Assembly (NCBI RefSeq): GCF_023073315.1
Contig: NZ_JADPJH010000014.1
Location: 339,781 to 403,780, forward strand
DNA: 64,000 nt
Origin: Bradyrhizobium sp. 1
Lineage (GTDB): Bacteria; Pseudomonadota; Alphaproteobacteria; Rhizobiales; Xanthobacteraceae
Reading direction: 5' to 3'
Shown here: positions 38,277 through 48,174 of the stretch, piece after piece
Layout: each line of letters starts with the position of its first letter
Position numbering within the stretch: position 1 is the stretch's first letter
Translations under genes and position numbers: made by a program
The notes under the pieces: model-generated
What the model was told of the DNA's origin: nothing
What the model saw: only the letters and a program-made list of their open reading frames with translations
Databases searched by the model: none

Positions 38277-39224
38277 ATGACATCGAAATCGACCTTCGTC
38301 CTCGGCCACCGGCATTTGCTGGGCATCGAGGGCCTTTCCGCGGCCGACATCACCGGCCTGCTCGACCTGTCCGAAGAATATGTCGAGCTCAACCGCCAGG
38401 TTGACAAGAAGCGCACCGTCCTGCGTGGACGGACGCAAATAAACCTTTTCTTCGAGGCCTCCACCCGGACCCAGTCCTCGTTCGAGCTCGCCGGCAAACG
38501 CCTCGGCGCCGACGTCATGAACATGTCGGTTGCGTCCTCGTCCATCAAGAAGGGCGAGACGCTGATCGACACCGCGATGACGCTCAACGCGATGCACCCG
38601 GACATCCTGGTGATGCGCCATCACGCCTCCGGCGCGGTGGAACTGCTGGCCCGCAAGGTTGACGGTTCCGTGATCAATGCCGGCGACGGCGCGCATGAGC
38701 ATCCCACGCAAGCGCTGCTCGACGCGCTGACCATCCGCCGCAACAAGGGCCGCATCGAGGGGCTCGTGATTGCGATTTGTGGCGACGTTCTGCATTCGCG
38801 CGTCGCCCGCTCCAACATCATCCTGCTCAACACCATGGGCGCCCGCGTCCGCGTGGTCGGCCCCACCACATTGTTGCCGCCCGGCATCGAGCGGATGGGC
38901 GTCGAGGTCGCGCGCGACATGCGCGAGGGCCTCGAAGGCGCGGACATCGTCATGATGCTGCGGCTCCAGCGCGAGCGCATGAACGGCTCCTTCGTGCCGT
39001 CGACCTCCGAATATTTCAACTATTTCGGGCTGGACCAGAAAAAGCTCGCTTACGCCAAGCCGGATGCCCTCGTGATGCATCCCGGCCCGATGAACCGCGG
39101 CGTTGAGATCGACACTGCTGTTGCCGACGGCGCGCAGTCCCTGATCCGCGAACAGGTGGAAATGGGTGTCGCCGTGCGCATGGCGGTGCTGGAAGCGCTC
39201 GCCCGTAACCTGCCGAACGCGTGA
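38277..39224 (+). CDS. pyrB: Aspartate carbamoyltransferase catalytic subunit
   Basis: PyrB makes carbamoyl-aspartate in pyrimidine synthesis. The 315-residue protein contains the carbamoyl-phosphate loop [20 protein letters not shown], the [11 protein letters not shown] motif and the C-terminal [12 protein letters not shown]. Upstream frame extension reads through intergenic sequence and is excluded. The stop overlaps the next ATG as TGATG, so it is coupled to the dihydroorotase-like gene; no pyrI regulatory gene is seen. Confidence 0.97.
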   Translation: MTSKSTFVLGHRHLLGIEGLSAADITGLLDLSEEYVELNRQVDKKRTVLRGRTQINLFFEASTRTQSSFELAGKRLGADVMNMSVASSSIKKGETLIDTAMTLNAMHPDILVMRHHASGAVELLARKVDGSVINAGDGAHEHPTQALLDALTIRRNKGRIEGLVIAICGDVLHSRVARSNIILLNTMGARVRVVGPTTLLPPGIERMGVEVARDMREGLEGADIVMMLRLQRERMNGSFVPSTSEYFNYFGLDQKKLAYAKPDALVMHPGPMNRGVEIDTAVADGAQSLIREQVEMGVAVRMAVLEALARNLPNA

Positions 39225-40531
39225 TGCTCATGCTGACTGACCGCCGCCCGATCCTGCTCGCCAACGCCCGCGTCGTCGATCCCTCCAGGGATTTCGACGC
39301 TGTCGGCGACGTCCTGATTGCCGACGGCACCATCCGCGAGACCCGCCGCGGCATTGGCGCGGCCGGCGTCCCCGAGGGTACCGACGTCGTCAACTGCTCC
39401 GGCAAGATCGTGGCGCCCGGCCTGATCGACATGCGCGCCTTTGTCGGCGAGCCCGGCTTCAGCCATCGCGAGACCTTCGCCTCCGCGAGCCAGGCCGCTG
39501 CGACCGGCGGCATCACCACCATCATCTGCCAGCCCGACACGTCTCCGGTGATCGATAATTCGGCGACCGTCGATTTCGTGATGCGCCGCGCCCGCGACAC
39601 CGCGATCGTCAACATCCAGCCGATGGCCGCGCTCACCAAGGGCATGCGCGGTGAGGAAATGACCGAGTTCGGCCTCCTCAAGGCCGCCGGCGCGGTTGCC
39701 TTCAGCGACAGCGACAAGAGCGTGACCAATGCGCAGGTGATGCGCCGCGCGCTGACCTACGCCCGCGATTTCGACGCGCTGATCGTGCACTACGCCGAGG
39801 ACCCTGATCTCATCGGCGAAGGCGTGATGAACGAGGGCGAGTTCGCCACCCGGCTCGGCCTGATGGGCATTCCGAACGCCGCCGAAGCGGTCATGCTCGA
39901 GCGCGACATGCGCCTCGTCGCGCTGACCGGCGGCCGCTATCACGCCGCATCGCTGTCCTGCATCGACTCGCTCGACGTCCTCAAGCGCGCCCGCGATGCC
40001 GGCCTCGCCGTCAGCGCTTCGGTCTCGATCAATCATCTTGCGCTGAACGAGAACGATATCGGCCCCTACCGGACGTTCCTGAAACTGTCGCCGCCGCTGC
40101 GCACCGAGGACGACCGCCGCGCACTGGTCGCCGCCGTCGCCTCCGGCCTCCTCGACGTCATCATGTCCGATCACAATCCGCAGGACGTCGAGGTCAAGCG
40201 CCTGCCGTTCGCGGAAGCAGCCCCCGGCGCCATCGGGCTCGAGACCATGCTGCCGGCTGGCCTGCGCCTCGTGCACAATGGCGAACTGGACCTCAAGACG
40301 CTGATCCGGGCGATGTCGACGCGGCCGGCCGAGATCCTGGGGCTATCAGGTGGAACCCTGCGCGCAGGCAGCCCGGCGGACGTCATCGTGATCGACCCCG
40401 ATGTGCCCTGGGTGGTCGATCCCGCCGACCTCAAATCGCCCTGCAAGAACACCCCGTTCGACGAGGCCCGCTTTACAGGCCGCGTGGTGCGCACCATTGT
40501 CGGCGGACGGACGGTCTACGAGCATGTCTGA
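39224..40531 (+). CDS. Dihydroorotase homologue lacking metal ligands (PyrC'/PyrX-like)
   Basis: The 435-residue amidohydrolase-fold protein is coupled to pyrB and would be annotated as dihydroorotase. However, the HxH zinc motif of active class I enzymes (DxHxHxREPG) reads here [12 protein letters not shown], with Arg71 and Phe73 in place of the two histidines. The later HxxHVST-type ligand reads YHAASLSC with Ser where the histidine should be. The terminal DHNP (normally DHAPH) keeps the aspartate, and HYAED keeps one histidine. This matches the non-catalytic PyrC' described in Pseudomonas, which is needed to assemble or stabilise aspartate transcarbamoylase. A true dihydroorotase should be elsewhere in the genome. 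Confidence 0.88.
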   Translation: MLMLTDRRPILLANARVVDPSRDFDAVGDVLIADGTIRETRRGIGAAGVPEGTDVVNCSGKIVAPGLIDMRAFVGEPGFSHRETFASASQAAATGGITTIICQPDTSPVIDNSATVDFVMRRARDTAIVNIQPMAALTKGMRGEEMTEFGLLKAAGAVAFSDSDKSVTNAQVMRRALTYARDFDALIVHYAEDPDLIGEGVMNEGEFATRLGLMGIPNAAEAVMLERDMRLVALTGGRYHAASLSCIDSLDVLKRARDAGLAVSASVSINHLALNENDIGPYRTFLKLSPPLRTEDDRRALVAAVASGLLDVIMSDHNPQDVEVKRLPFAEAAPGAIGLETMLPAGLRLVHNGELDLKTLIRAMSTRPAEILGLSGGTLRAGSPADVIVIDPDVPWVVDPADLKSPCKNTPFDEARFTGRVVRTIVGGRTVYEHV

Positions 40532-40566
40532 TGCGCGGTGTGTACGTCGAACAAAAAGGTGCCGCC

Positions 40567-41163
40567 ATGGGGCTTGAAGCGTTCCTGCCGGTGGCCTTCG
40601 TTATCGGCTATTTGCTCGGCTCGATTCCGTTCGGGCTGGTCCTGACGAAGCTCGCCGGCACGCAGGATATCCGCTCGATCGGTTCCGGCAGCATCGGCGC
40701 CACCAACGTGCTGCGCACCGGACGCAAGGGGCTTGCCGCGGCAACCCTGCTGTTCGACGCCCTCAAGGGCACCGCGGCGGTCATCATCGCCGGCACCATC
40801 GCAGGACCCAATGCCGCGATCGTGGCCGGGCTCGGCGCCTTCCTCGGCCATCTCTTCCCGGTCTGGCTGAAGTTCAAGGGCGGCAAGGGTGTCGCCGTCT
40901 ATATCGGCATCCTGCTGGGCCTGTTCTGGCCGGCCGCAATCGTGTTCTGCGTGCTCTGGCTCGCGACCGCCTTCACCACCCGCTATTCCTCGCTCTCGGC
41001 GCTGGTGGCGTCCTTCATCACGCCGCTGTTCCTGTGGTGGTTCGGCCACCTTGCGCTCGCAGCCTTGGCCGCGGTGCTGACGCTGCTGCTGTTCTACGCG
41101 CATCGCGAGAACATCAAGCGATTGCAGGCGGGCAAGGAAAGCCGGATCGGCGAAAAGGCGTAG
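40567..41163 (+). CDS. plsY: Acyl-phosphate glycerol-3-phosphate acyltransferase
   Basis: PlsY acylates glycerol 3-phosphate from acyl phosphate in the first step of phospholipid synthesis. The 198-residue membrane protein has five or so helices and the family motifs [22 protein letters not shown] and [15 protein letters not shown]. The ATG with an AAAGGTG site is chosen over one 12 codons upstream that overlaps the previous stop as TGATG. The latter remains possible. Confidence 0.95.
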   Translation: MGLEAFLPVAFVIGYLLGSIPFGLVLTKLAGTQDIRSIGSGSIGATNVLRTGRKGLAAATLLFDALKGTAAVIIAGTIAGPNAAIVAGLGAFLGHLFPVWLKFKGGKGVAVYIGILLGLFWPAAIVFCVLWLATAFTTRYSSLSALVASFITPLFLWWFGHLALAALAAVLTLLLFYAHRENIKRLQAGKESRIGEKA

Positions 41164-41164
41164 A

Positions 41165-41225
41165 ACGTGATCCGGAAAACGGCGCAGCGGTTCTCCGAAA
41201 AGATCATGTTCAAACAATAAGCCCA
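41165..41225. repeat. Dispersed intergenic repeat fragment
   Basis: The sequence GTGATCCGGAAAACGGCG…TCTCCGAAAAGATCATGTTC followed by AAACAATA resembles a repeat recalled from Bradyrhizobium and related genera (usual end AAAAGATCATGCTCAAACAA). It follows plsY and precedes the patatin gene. No gene is seen in the 210-base gap. Confidence 0.6.
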
Positions 41226-41373
41226 AACCGGAAATAGTACGGATACCGCCGCGGGGTCTCCGCATTATATATCAATTCCTGTTCGCAACTCGGAACCGAA
41301 TCACGGCGAGAGTGGCGAACAGGTTCCATGCCTGTCATCCTGACGGAGCAATGGCGTTACGCGGTAGCTCAGA

Positions 41374-42558
41374 ATGAGCGAGAAGATTGTCGGCACGCAT
41401 GATGAAGGTGGCTCGCAGGGCACTGCGGCAAGCCGGCTGCTGTCGACGACCAACATCTGGTCCGATGCGCCCTCACCGCGTCCCGCGCCACAGCCAATTC
41501 CTGTTTTGCAGCCATCACCGCCACCTGCTCTCGTCGTGCAAGCGCCCGCGCCGGAGGTCGTAACGATGGCGGCGCCGATTGAGCCGCCGCGCTCTCGGCA
41601 ATGGCCGCCGCGAAAACTGTCGCTGGCGCTCCAGGGCGGCGGCACCTTTGCCGCCTTCACCTGGGGCGTGCTGGAGCGGCTGCTGGAAGAGCCATCCATC
41701 GAGATCGACACCATCAGCGGCGCCAGCGCCGGCGCGATCAACGCGCTCCTGCTGGCTTGCGGCCTCGCCGAGGGCGGCCGTGAAGCGGCCCGCGCGCGGC
41801 TGAACCGGTTCTGGATTCGCCTGATGCACGAGGCCTCGTTCCGCTCGCTGATGCTGGTCGGCGGCTTCTCGCCGGCGGGAAGCTCGGTCGCCTTCGGGCC
41901 GACGCTGCGCTCCGGCCAGTTCGATCCGTTCGATCTCGATCCGCTGCGGCAGGCGCTCTCGCGCGACATCAATTTTGCCACCTTGCGCAATGCAGCCTGC
42001 CCAAAGCTGCTGATCGCGGCCACGCGAATCCGCGACGGCCAGCAGCAGATTTTCCGCAACGACGCCGTCACGGCCGACGTCGCGCTGGCCTCGACCTGCC
42101 CGCCTTTGATTCACTGCGCCGTCGAGATCGACGGCGAAGCCTATTGGGACGGCGGCCTTGGCGGCAATCCGCCACTGCTGCGGCTGGCGCAGGAGGCGAC
42201 GAGCTCAGACATCCTGCTCATACAGGTCACGCCCGCGCGCGATAGCTACGTGCCGATCACGCTCGCCGCGATCGACCGCCGGCTCGACCAGATCGCCGCC
42301 AACGCCGCGCTCAATGCCGAGATCGCGGCGCTCGAATGGGCGAAGGGACACGCGGCGCCGATGCTGCGGCTCTCCAGGATCGCCGCCGAAGACTCCGTTG
42401 AGGGACTTGCGCAGCGCTCGTCGACCGATCTCGGCCGCGGCTTCATCCGCCTGTTGCACCGAAGCGGCCGAGAGGCTGCCGGGCGCTGGCTTGGGCAAGA
42501 CGCTGTCGGCACTAATGCCCAACGCACCCTGCCGGCCGCCGAACCCGCGCTAGCCTGA
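41374..42558 (+). CDS. Patatin-like phospholipase
   Basis: The 394-residue protein has a disordered Pro/Ala-rich N-terminus (about 1–75), then a patatin domain with the oxyanion loop LALQGGGTFAAF, the nucleophile in SGASAGAINALL and the catalytic aspartate in YWDGGLGGNPP. These acyl hydrolases act on phospholipids or stored polyester. No signal peptide is seen, so the protein is probably cytoplasmic or membrane-associated. The gene converges on the amidase gene with a nine-base overlap. Confidence 0.9.
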   Translation: MSEKIVGTHDEGGSQGTAASRLLSTTNIWSDAPSPRPAPQPIPVLQPSPPPALVVQAPAPEVVTMAAPIEPPRSRQWPPRKLSLALQGGGTFAAFTWGVLERLLEEPSIEIDTISGASAGAINALLLACGLAEGGREAARARLNRFWIRLMHEASFRSLMLVGGFSPAGSSVAFGPTLRSGQFDPFDLDPLRQALSRDINFATLRNAACPKLLIAATRIRDGQQQIFRNDAVTADVALASTCPPLIHCAVEIDGEAYWDGGLGGNPPLLRLAQEATSSDILLIQVTPARDSYVPITLAAIDRRLDQIAANAALNAEIAALEWAKGHAAPMLRLSRIAAEDSVEGLAQRSSTDLGRGFIRLLHRSGREAAGRWLGQDAVGTNAQRTLPAAEPALA

Positions 42559-43794
42559 TTTCGCCAGCGCATCCTCCAGGAACCACGCGGCAGCAAGCGC
42601 GCCGGGATCGTTGCCGAAGCGCGCGATCACCTGCACGCCGATCGGCAGGCCGCCGACTTTCAGCACCGGCACGTTGACACAAGGATTTCCCATCAGCGTC
42701 CACAGCCGGTTGTAGCGGGGGTCGCCGGTCGAGGCGAGCTCCTTGGCCGGCGGCGTGCCCGGCGCGGAGTAGGTCAGCAGGACGTCGAAATTCTCGAACA
42801 ATTCGCTCATTTCGCGGCGGCCGCGGCGGCTGATCCGGCGCGCCTCGTCATAGTCCTTCGGCGTCAGGCCGACGGTCGCATCGAGGCTGGCGCGCAGCAT
42901 CGGCGCAATCTCGTCGTGACGCTCCGAAAACTCCCAGGCCAACGCGCGATGCGCCTCAAAATCCTGGATGATCGGATGGATGCGCCAGGCTTCCTGCACT
43001 GCCTCCGGCAGGTCGATGGTCTTCACGCTCGCGCCGGCCTTTTCGGCCGCCTTGATCGCAGCTTGCAGCCCCTCTTCCGCCGCCGGCTCCACGGCGCCGG
43101 CAAACTCCTGCCTGACCACGCCGATGCGCGGCGACTTCGCCGCGACGATACCCGAGAATTCAGTGCGACCGGTCATTCCCAGAAGTCCACGCGCGAGATC
43201 TTCCGCGCGCGATCCGAACAGGCCGACCGTGTCGAGCGCCCACGAATAGCATTTCACGCCGACCGTCGGCAGCATCCGGAACGACGGCTTGATCGCGGCA
43301 GCGCCACAATAAGCCGCCGGCCGGATCACCGAGCCGCCGGTCTGGGTGCCCAGCGCCAGCGGGATCATGCCGGCACCGACGGCCGCGGCCGAGCCCGAGG
43401 ACGAGCCGCCTGGGGTATGACCGAGATTGTGCGGATTGAGCGTCGGGGTCGGATCGCGCGAGGCAAATGCGGTCGTGGTGGTCTTGCCGATGATGGTGGC
43501 GCCCGCCCGCTTCAGCATCATCACGACTGGCGCGTCGCTGCGCGGCTGCCAGCCGCGATAGATCTCGGAGCCCATCTCGGTCGGCATGTTGGCGGTGTCG
43601 ATGATGTCCTTGATGCCGACCGCGATGCCGCGCAGCGGACCGGAGCCTTGCGCCTTCGCGGATTTGTCATGACGGACGAAGGCGCGAACATCCTTCTCTT
43701 TGGCCTCGATCGCCGCATGCGACTGGGCGATGGCGTCCTCAGGCGAAAGCTCGCCCGCTTCAATGCGGCGCTGGAGGTCGGCAAGTGAGATCAT
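42550..43794 (-). CDS. Amidase-signature family hydrolase
   Basis: The 414-residue protein has the full catalytic triad of the family: the lysine in VGIKDIIDTANM, HTPGGSSSGSAAAVGAGM and the cis-serine in GTQTGGSVIRPAAY. It hydrolyses a small amide; the substrate is not evident. It is distinct from gatA (no gat neighbours, different length). The start MISLADLQRRIEAG is chosen since the frame upstream lacks family sequence. Confidence 0.9.
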   Translation of the reverse strand: MISLADLQRRIEAGELSPEDAIAQSHAAIEAKEKDVRAFVRHDKSAKAQGSGPLRGIAVGIKDIIDTANMPTEMGSEIYRGWQPRSDAPVVMMLKRAGATIIGKTTTTAFASRDPTPTLNPHNLGHTPGGSSSGSAAAVGAGMIPLALGTQTGGSVIRPAAYCGAAAIKPSFRMLPTVGVKCYSWALDTVGLFGSRAEDLARGLLGMTGRTEFSGIVAAKSPRIGVVRQEFAGAVEPAAEEGLQAAIKAAEKAGASVKTIDLPEAVQEAWRIHPIIQDFEAHRALAWEFSERHDEIAPMLRASLDATVGLTPKDYDEARRISRRGRREMSELFENFDVLLTYSAPGTPPAKELASTGDPRYNRLWTLMGNPCVNVPVLKVGGLPIGVQVIARFGNDPGALAAAWFLEDALAKSG

Positions 43795-44099
43795 GGCAAT
43801 ACCCTTTTTATTGGGATCGCTTTTAGCATTGGGGCGATGTCGCGCAACGCACGTGGACGCGGTCGATCCATGCGTTGAGTCACCCGGGTCCAACGGCTCG
43901 ACCAGAGCATTCGCCTCCGCGGGCACCGCGCCGATAAGATAAAAAATGGAAACAGTAACTTTCAATCATTTCTATTTCGGCAGCAATTCGGACGCCCCAA
44001 TTTGAGGCCACAACGCAGGCCCTACGACACACAATTCCAGGCAGCAAGTGCTGGAGCGTTACCGCCGTCGGACCTCAACCAAGCACAGGAGCGACTACC
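43795..44099. other. Divergent intergenic region amidase / DoxX
   Basis: These 305 bases separate the divergent amidase and DoxX genes and must hold their promoters. An AT-rich patch at about 43940–43985 (GATAAAAAATGGAAACAG) is a candidate. No gene or RNA was recognised. Confidence 0.45.
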
Positions 44100-44525
44100 A
44101 TGGATACGACCCGTTATGCTTCTCTCGTTGGCCGGCTGCTGATCGGCATCCCCTTCGCAATGAGCGGCTTCGGCAAACTCACCGCCTATGGCGCAACCAC
44201 CGCCTACATCGCCTCCGCGGGATTGCCGGTGCCTCCGTTGGCATATGCGATCGCAGTTCTCGTCGAGCTCGGTGGCGGTCTCCTGCTGATCGCCGGCTAT
44301 CAGGCACGATCCGTCGCGCTGGCGCTCGCCGTGTTCTCGCTCGCAGCAGCGGTCTCCTTTCACAGCAACTTTGCCGACCAGAACCAGATGATCCATTTCC
44401 TCAAGAACGTGATGATGGCAGGCGGCCTGCTTCAGATCTTTGCCTTCGGCGCCGGTGCGATCAGTCTTGACGCTCGCGTCTCGCGTGGCGGCGTCGGCGT
44501 TAGCCAGGCGGCGCACGCCCGCTGA
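44100..44525 (+). CDS. DoxX family membrane protein
   Basis: The 141-residue protein has four hydrophobic helices and the DoxX hallmarks LIGIPFAMSGFGKLTAYG and ELGGGLLLIAGYQARSVAL, with NQMIHFLKNVMMAGGLL near the end. The family is linked to redox membrane complexes and stress; the specific role is unknown. A terminator follows immediately, so it is a single-gene unit. Confidence 0.9.
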   Translation: MDTTRYASLVGRLLIGIPFAMSGFGKLTAYGATTAYIASAGLPVPPLAYAIAVLVELGGGLLLIAGYQARSVALALAVFSLAAAVSFHSNFADQNQMIHFLKNVMMAGGLLQIFAFGAGAISLDARVSRGGVGVSQAAHAR

Positions 44526-44539
44526 GCGGACAAGTTCGC

Positions 44540-44569
44540 GGAAGACCCGTCGACCACGTCGGGTCTTCC
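44540..44569 (+). terminator. Rho-independent-like terminator of the DoxX gene
   Basis: GGAAGACCCG and CGGGTCTTCC form a perfect ten-base stem with a ten-base loop, followed by CGCCTTGCTTT. It lies 15 bases after the stop codon. Confidence 0.75.
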
Positions 44570-44654
44570 CGCCTTGCTTTGAAGCCTGATCAGGCGCACG
44601 CCGCTGTTGCTCACGCCCTCAGGTTGTTCCATGCTGCTCCCACAAGGAGATGCC

Positions 44655-45773
44655 GTGGACGCCATCAATCCAAGCGTGGAGCTGACCGAGGCTGAGCGGA
44701 TCGACCGCCTGCGGCTGATCCGCTCCGACAATGTCGGGCCGCGCACCTTCCGGTCGCTGGTCGATCATTTCGGCAGCCCGCGCGCGGCGCTGGAGCGGCT
44801 GCCTGACCTCGCGCGCCGCGGCGGGGCGCAGCGATCGGGGCGCATCTGCAGCGCTGACGAGGCCAAGGCCGAGCTCGCCGCGAGCCGCAAATTCGGCATC
44901 GCCTGGCTCGCACCCGGCGAGGACGGCTATCCGGCGCGGCTGGCGATGATCGACGATGCGCCGCCGCTGCTCGCGGTGCGCGGCGACAACGCCACGCTGA
45001 TGCGGCCGATGATCGCGATCGTTGGCTCGCGCAATGCTTCCGGCGCCGGGCTGAAATTCGCAGGGCTACTCGCGCGCGAACTTGGCGAAGCCGGGTTTAT
45101 CGTCATCTCGGGACTCGCGCGCGGCGTCGATCAGGCCGCGCATCGCGCGAGCATTGAGAGCGGCACGATCGCGGTTCTCGCCGGCGGACATGATTGCATC
45201 TATCCGCCCGAGCATGGCGATCTGCTCGCCGCGATCCTCGATCGCAAGGGTGCTGCGATCTCCGAGATGCCGCTCGGCCACGAGCCGCGGGCGCGCGACT
45301 TTCCCCGCCGCAACCGGCTGATCTCGGGCGCCGCGCTCGGCGTCGTCGTGGTGGAGGCCGCGCACCGCTCGGGCTCGCTGATCACCGCGCGCATGGCGGC
45401 CGAACAGGGCCGCGAGGTGTTCGCGGTCCCCGGCTCGCCGCTCGATCCGCGCGCCGCCGGCACCAATGATCTGATCAAGCAGGGCGCGACGCTCGTCACC
45501 GGTGCCGCCGACATCGTCAACGCCGTCGCGCCGATCATGGAGCGGCCGCTGATGCACCCGGTTGAAGAGCCCGACAGCGAACCGTTCGAGAATGATCCGC
45601 AGGGACACGACCGCGACCAGATCATCAATCTGCTCGGCCCTGCGCCAATCTCGATCGACGATCTCGTGCGGATGTCCGGCGCCTCGCCGGCGATCGTGCG
45701 CACCGTGCTGCTGGAGCTGGAGCTTGCCGGCCGGTTGGAACGCCACGGCGGCGGATTGGTCTCGCTGCTCTAG
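44655..45773 (+). CDS. dprA: DNA-processing protein DprA
   Basis: DprA binds incoming single-stranded DNA and loads RecA, mainly in natural transformation. The 372-residue protein has an N-terminal SAM-like region ([17 protein letters not shown]), a Rossmann core with [37 protein letters not shown] and [10 protein letters not shown], and a C-terminal winged helix ([13 protein letters not shown]). The GTG start is chosen because AAGGAG lies five bases upstream. It converges with the HxlR gene with a four-base overlap. Confidence 0.95.
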   Translation: MDAINPSVELTEAERIDRLRLIRSDNVGPRTFRSLVDHFGSPRAALERLPDLARRGGAQRSGRICSADEAKAELAASRKFGIAWLAPGEDGYPARLAMIDDAPPLLAVRGDNATLMRPMIAIVGSRNASGAGLKFAGLLARELGEAGFIVISGLARGVDQAAHRASIESGTIAVLAGGHDCIYPPEHGDLLAAILDRKGAAISEMPLGHEPRARDFPRRNRLISGAALGVVVVEAAHRSGSLITARMAAEQGREVFAVPGSPLDPRAAGTNDLIKQGATLVTGAADIVNAVAPIMERPLMHPVEEPDSEPFENDPQGHDRDQIINLLGPAPISIDDLVRMSGASPAIVRTVLLELELAGRLERHGGGLVSLL

Positions 45774-46168
45774 GTGTTGTTGCGCTCATCGAACCGCGTG
45801 CGCGCCGACGCGATCTGCTCCTGATGCGTGATCGCCCACTCGCCGAGCGCCTTCACCGGCTGCTGCAGGCCCCGGCCGAGATCGGTCAGCTCGTAATCCA
45901 CGCGCGGCGGGATGGTCGGGAAGATCGTGCGCGTGACGAGACCGTCGCGTTCCAGCCCCCGCAACGTCAGGGTCAACATTCGTTGCGAGATACCGTTGAT
46001 CATGCGCTTCAGCTCGTTGAAGCGTTTTGGCCCGTCGCTCAGCATCATGATGACGAACACGCTCCATTTGTCGCCGACGCGCGACAGGATCGAGGCGACC
46101 CCGCGACAGTCGGCGTGTTCGCGATCCGGCATCCGCTGCGCAGGCAAATCAGTGTTCTCAGGTGTCAA
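45770..46168 (-). CDS. HxlR family transcriptional regulator (next to azoreductase)
   Basis: The 132-residue winged-helix protein shows the HxlR pattern: a cysteine in [48 protein letters not shown] and [10 protein letters not shown] conserved N-terminal cysteine in this family (as in YodB/QorR) can sense quinones or other electrophiles. It is divergent from an FMN azoreductase gene, a typical target, so it probably represses that gene until an electrophile appears (inference). Confidence 0.92.
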   Translation of the reverse strand: MTPENTDLPAQRMPDREHADCRGVASILSRVGDKWSVFVIMMLSDGPKRFNELKRMINGISQRMLTLTLRGLERDGLVTRTIFPTIPPRVDYELTDLGRGLQQPVKALGEWAITHQEQIASARTRFDERNNT

Positions 46169-46231
46169 AGATGTGCCCTCGGCTCAAAAAAGTGCGTTCT
46201 TGCGGAGATTTTCGCAGTCACTCATGTAGCT

Positions 46232-46252
46232 CTGGTTACAAACATATACCAG
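46232..46252. promoter_or_regulatory. Possible HxlR operator upstream of the azoreductase gene
   Basis: The imperfect dyad CTGGTTACAAACATATACCAG ends 12 bases before the azoreductase ATG, within the 95-base divergent promoter region. A palindrome around GTTACAAAC is what HxlR-type repressors often bind (recall). The assignment is tentative. Confidence 0.4.
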
Positions 46253-46263
46253 GGTGTCCCCAA

Positions 46264-46872
46264 ATGAAACTCCTCCATATCGACTCCAGCGTGCTCGGCC
46301 CCCACTCCGTCTCCCGGCAGGTTTCCGCCGCCATCGTCGACCGTCTCCGGCGGGCAGCGCCCTCGCTCGACCTCGTCTATCGCGACCTCACTCAAACCCC
46401 GCTCGCCCACCTTTCGGGCTCGCATCTGGCGGCCGCGCAAGGCGCACCCGCGCCGGCAGAACTCGCCCCCGACCTCGCCGCGAGCGCGGCAGTGCTGAAC
46501 GAGTTCCTCGATGCCGACATCGTCGTGATCGGCGCGCCCATGTACAATTTCACGATTCCGAGCCAGCTCAAGGCCTGGATCGACCGCGTCCTGGTGGCGG
46601 GGAAGACGTTCAAATACGACGCGAACGGTCCGCAGGGTCTTGCCGGCGGCAAGCGCGTGATCGTGGCGATCTCACGCGGCGGCTATTATGGCGCAGGTAC
46701 GCCTGCTGCGGTCGGCGAGCATCTCGAGACGTATTTGCGCTGGGTGTTCGGCTTCATGGGCATCACCGACCCCGAGTTCATCTTTGCCGACGGCATCCAG
46801 GTTGGTCCGGAGCATCGCGAGAAGGCGCTGGCCGGCGCGCTTCAGGCGGCGAACGGTCTGCAAGCGGCGTAA
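46264..46872 (+). CDS. azoR: FMN-dependent NADH-azoreductase
   Basis: AzoR reduces quinones and azo compounds, protecting against electrophile stress. The 202-residue flavodoxin-fold protein has the FMN phosphate loop [18 protein letters not shown], the [20 protein letters not shown] segment and [13 protein letters not shown]. The GTG/ATG upstream frames are not needed: the ATG follows AGGGTG. It is divergent from its likely HxlR regulator and followed by a strong hairpin. Confidence 0.94.
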   Translation: MKLLHIDSSVLGPHSVSRQVSAAIVDRLRRAAPSLDLVYRDLTQTPLAHLSGSHLAAAQGAPAPAELAPDLAASAAVLNEFLDADIVVIGAPMYNFTIPSQLKAWIDRVLVAGKTFKYDANGPQGLAGGKRVIVAISRGGYYGAGTPAAVGEHLETYLRWVFGFMGITDPEFIFADGIQVGPEHREKALAGALQAANGLQAA

Positions 46873-46888
46873 AACTCACGCCGACAAC

Positions 46889-46915
46889 AGCCGCTGCCGG
46901 AGACCGGCAGCGGCT
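46889..46915. terminator. Hairpin after azoR
   Basis: AGCCGCTGCCGG and CCGGCAGCGGCT form a perfect 12-base stem with an AGA loop, between azoR and a convergent small gene. It could serve both directions; there is no U-tract. Confidence 0.7.
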
Positions 46916-46930
46916 GAGAGTTCGACCGGG

Positions 46931-47113
46931 CTAAAACCAGGCGCCCTGAACTCCCAGGATGACGGCGATGAGCGAAATGAACAGGCCGATGCCGGAGAAA
47001 ATGGCCACCCCGATGAACTCCGCGGTGTCGGAGCGCTTCGCCGGAACGGCGGTTTCTTCGGTGTAAATGCGCGGTGCTGAAATCGGAGAAAAAATGCGAG
47101 CTGCCTTTGGCAT
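46931..47113 (-). CDS. Small single-pass membrane protein
   Basis: The 60-residue protein starts MPKAARIFSPISAPRIYTEE and ends in one hydrophobic segment (EFIGVAIFSGIGLFISLIAV). The N-terminus is charged and probably cytoplasmic. ATG is preferred over the preceding GTG. No family was recognised. Confidence 0.62.
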   Translation of the reverse strand: MPKAARIFSPISAPRIYTEETAVPAKRSDTAEFIGVAIFSGIGLFISLIAVILGVQGAWF

Positions 47114-47287
47114 CACGGGTTCCCTTAAATTGGGTCTTATGACCCCTGCCCGTAAAAAGGTCTTGGCAGCGCGCGCGAAGGTTCAACGCATCACGCAACG
47201 TTCAGAAAATACATCTCGCGAGGTGTGAGAACCGGCCGGCGCAACCACTTGAGATGCGCCGGCCGATTCAATTTTCGAAAGACCTGA

Positions 47288-48061
47288 TCAGCCGCGATAG
47301 ATCGGTGCGCCGGCAGGCGAAGCCACCGCGCCGCCATCGACGAAGATTTCCTGGCCCTGAATATGCGCGGCATCATCGGAGGCGAGGAACAGCACCGTCT
47401 TCGAAATGTGATCTGGTTCACCAATGCGCCCGAGCGGCGTCGACAGCCCGATACGCTTCTCGAACGCCTTCTCCGCTTCCGGTGTTGCGACCGCCGCGCC
47501 CCAGATCGGCGTGCGGATCGCGCCCGGCGCAACGACGTTGACGCGGATGCCGCGCGGCGACAGTTCCGAAGCCATGATCCGCGCCATCGCACGCACGCCG
47601 GCCTTCGCGGCGCCGTAAGCCGAATAACCGGGAATGCCGAGCACGGAGATCACCGAGCCGTTGAGGATGATCGAGGCATTGTCGTTGAGATAAGGCAGCG
47701 CGGACTGCACCGTGAAGAACACGCCGGTGAGGTTGGTGCTGATGACCTTCTCGAACACCTCCAGCGTCGCCGATCCGAGCGGCGTGCCGCCGGGAATGCC
47801 GGCATTGGCGAACACGATGTCGTACTTGCCGAATTTTTCGGCGCCCTGCTTGATCGCCGCATCAGTCGCGGCGATGTCGGTCGCGTCCGCAGCGAGCGCG
47901 AGCGCATTCGGGCCGAGCTCCTTTGCGGCGGCCGCCAACGTCTCCCTGTTGCGCCCGGTGATCACGACCTTCGCGCCCTCGGCCACGAACAGTTTTGCCG
48001 TCGCAAACCCGATGCCGCCATTGCCGCCGGTAATCAGTGCCGTCTTGCCTTGAAGTCTCAT
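47288..48061 (-). CDS. Short-chain dehydrogenase/reductase (SDR)
   Basis: The 257-residue classical SDR has the nucleotide motif ALITGGNGGIGFATA, the NAG motif in VFANAGIPGG, the catalytic YSAYGAAKAG (Tyr and Lys) with the upstream serine in LNGSVISVLG, and a C-terminal VDGGA. The Arg in TGRNRET suggests NADPH preference. A GGAGGCGACG site precedes the ATG. It shares a divergent promoter with an HxlR gene and a perfect inverted repeat, so it is almost surely that regulator's target. The substrate is unknown. Confidence 0.93.
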   Translation of the reverse strand: MRLQGKTALITGGNGGIGFATAKLFVAEGAKVVITGRNRETLAAAAKELGPNALALAADATDIAATDAAIKQGAEKFGKYDIVFANAGIPGGTPLGSATLEVFEKVISTNLTGVFFTVQSALPYLNDNASIILNGSVISVLGIPGYSAYGAAKAGVRAMARIMASELSPRGIRVNVVAPGAIRTPIWGAAVATPEAEKAFEKRIGLSTPLGRIGEPDHISKTVLFLASDDAAHIQGQEIFVDGGAVASPAGAPIYRG

Positions 48062-48074
48062 CGTCGCCTCCAGT

Positions 48075-48129
48075 GGTTGCATCATAAAACTGAGTTGCCA
48101 TCTAGGGCACATGGTTTTATGATGCAACC
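48075..48129. promoter_or_regulatory. Divergent operator: perfect 16-base inverted repeat
   Basis: GGTTGCATCATAAAAC at 48075–48090 is repeated exactly inverted as GTTTTATGATGCAACC at 48114–48129, centred in the 113-base gap between the SDR and HxlR genes, with a 23-base spacer. The arms are close to both starts and symmetric to the two genes. This is the expected layout for an HxlR dimer binding both arms, or two dimers, to control both promoters (inference). Confidence 0.8.
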
Positions 48130-48174
48130 ACACAAGCGCGTGATGGATGTCAAAACGCACGGCGCGACGGGACC

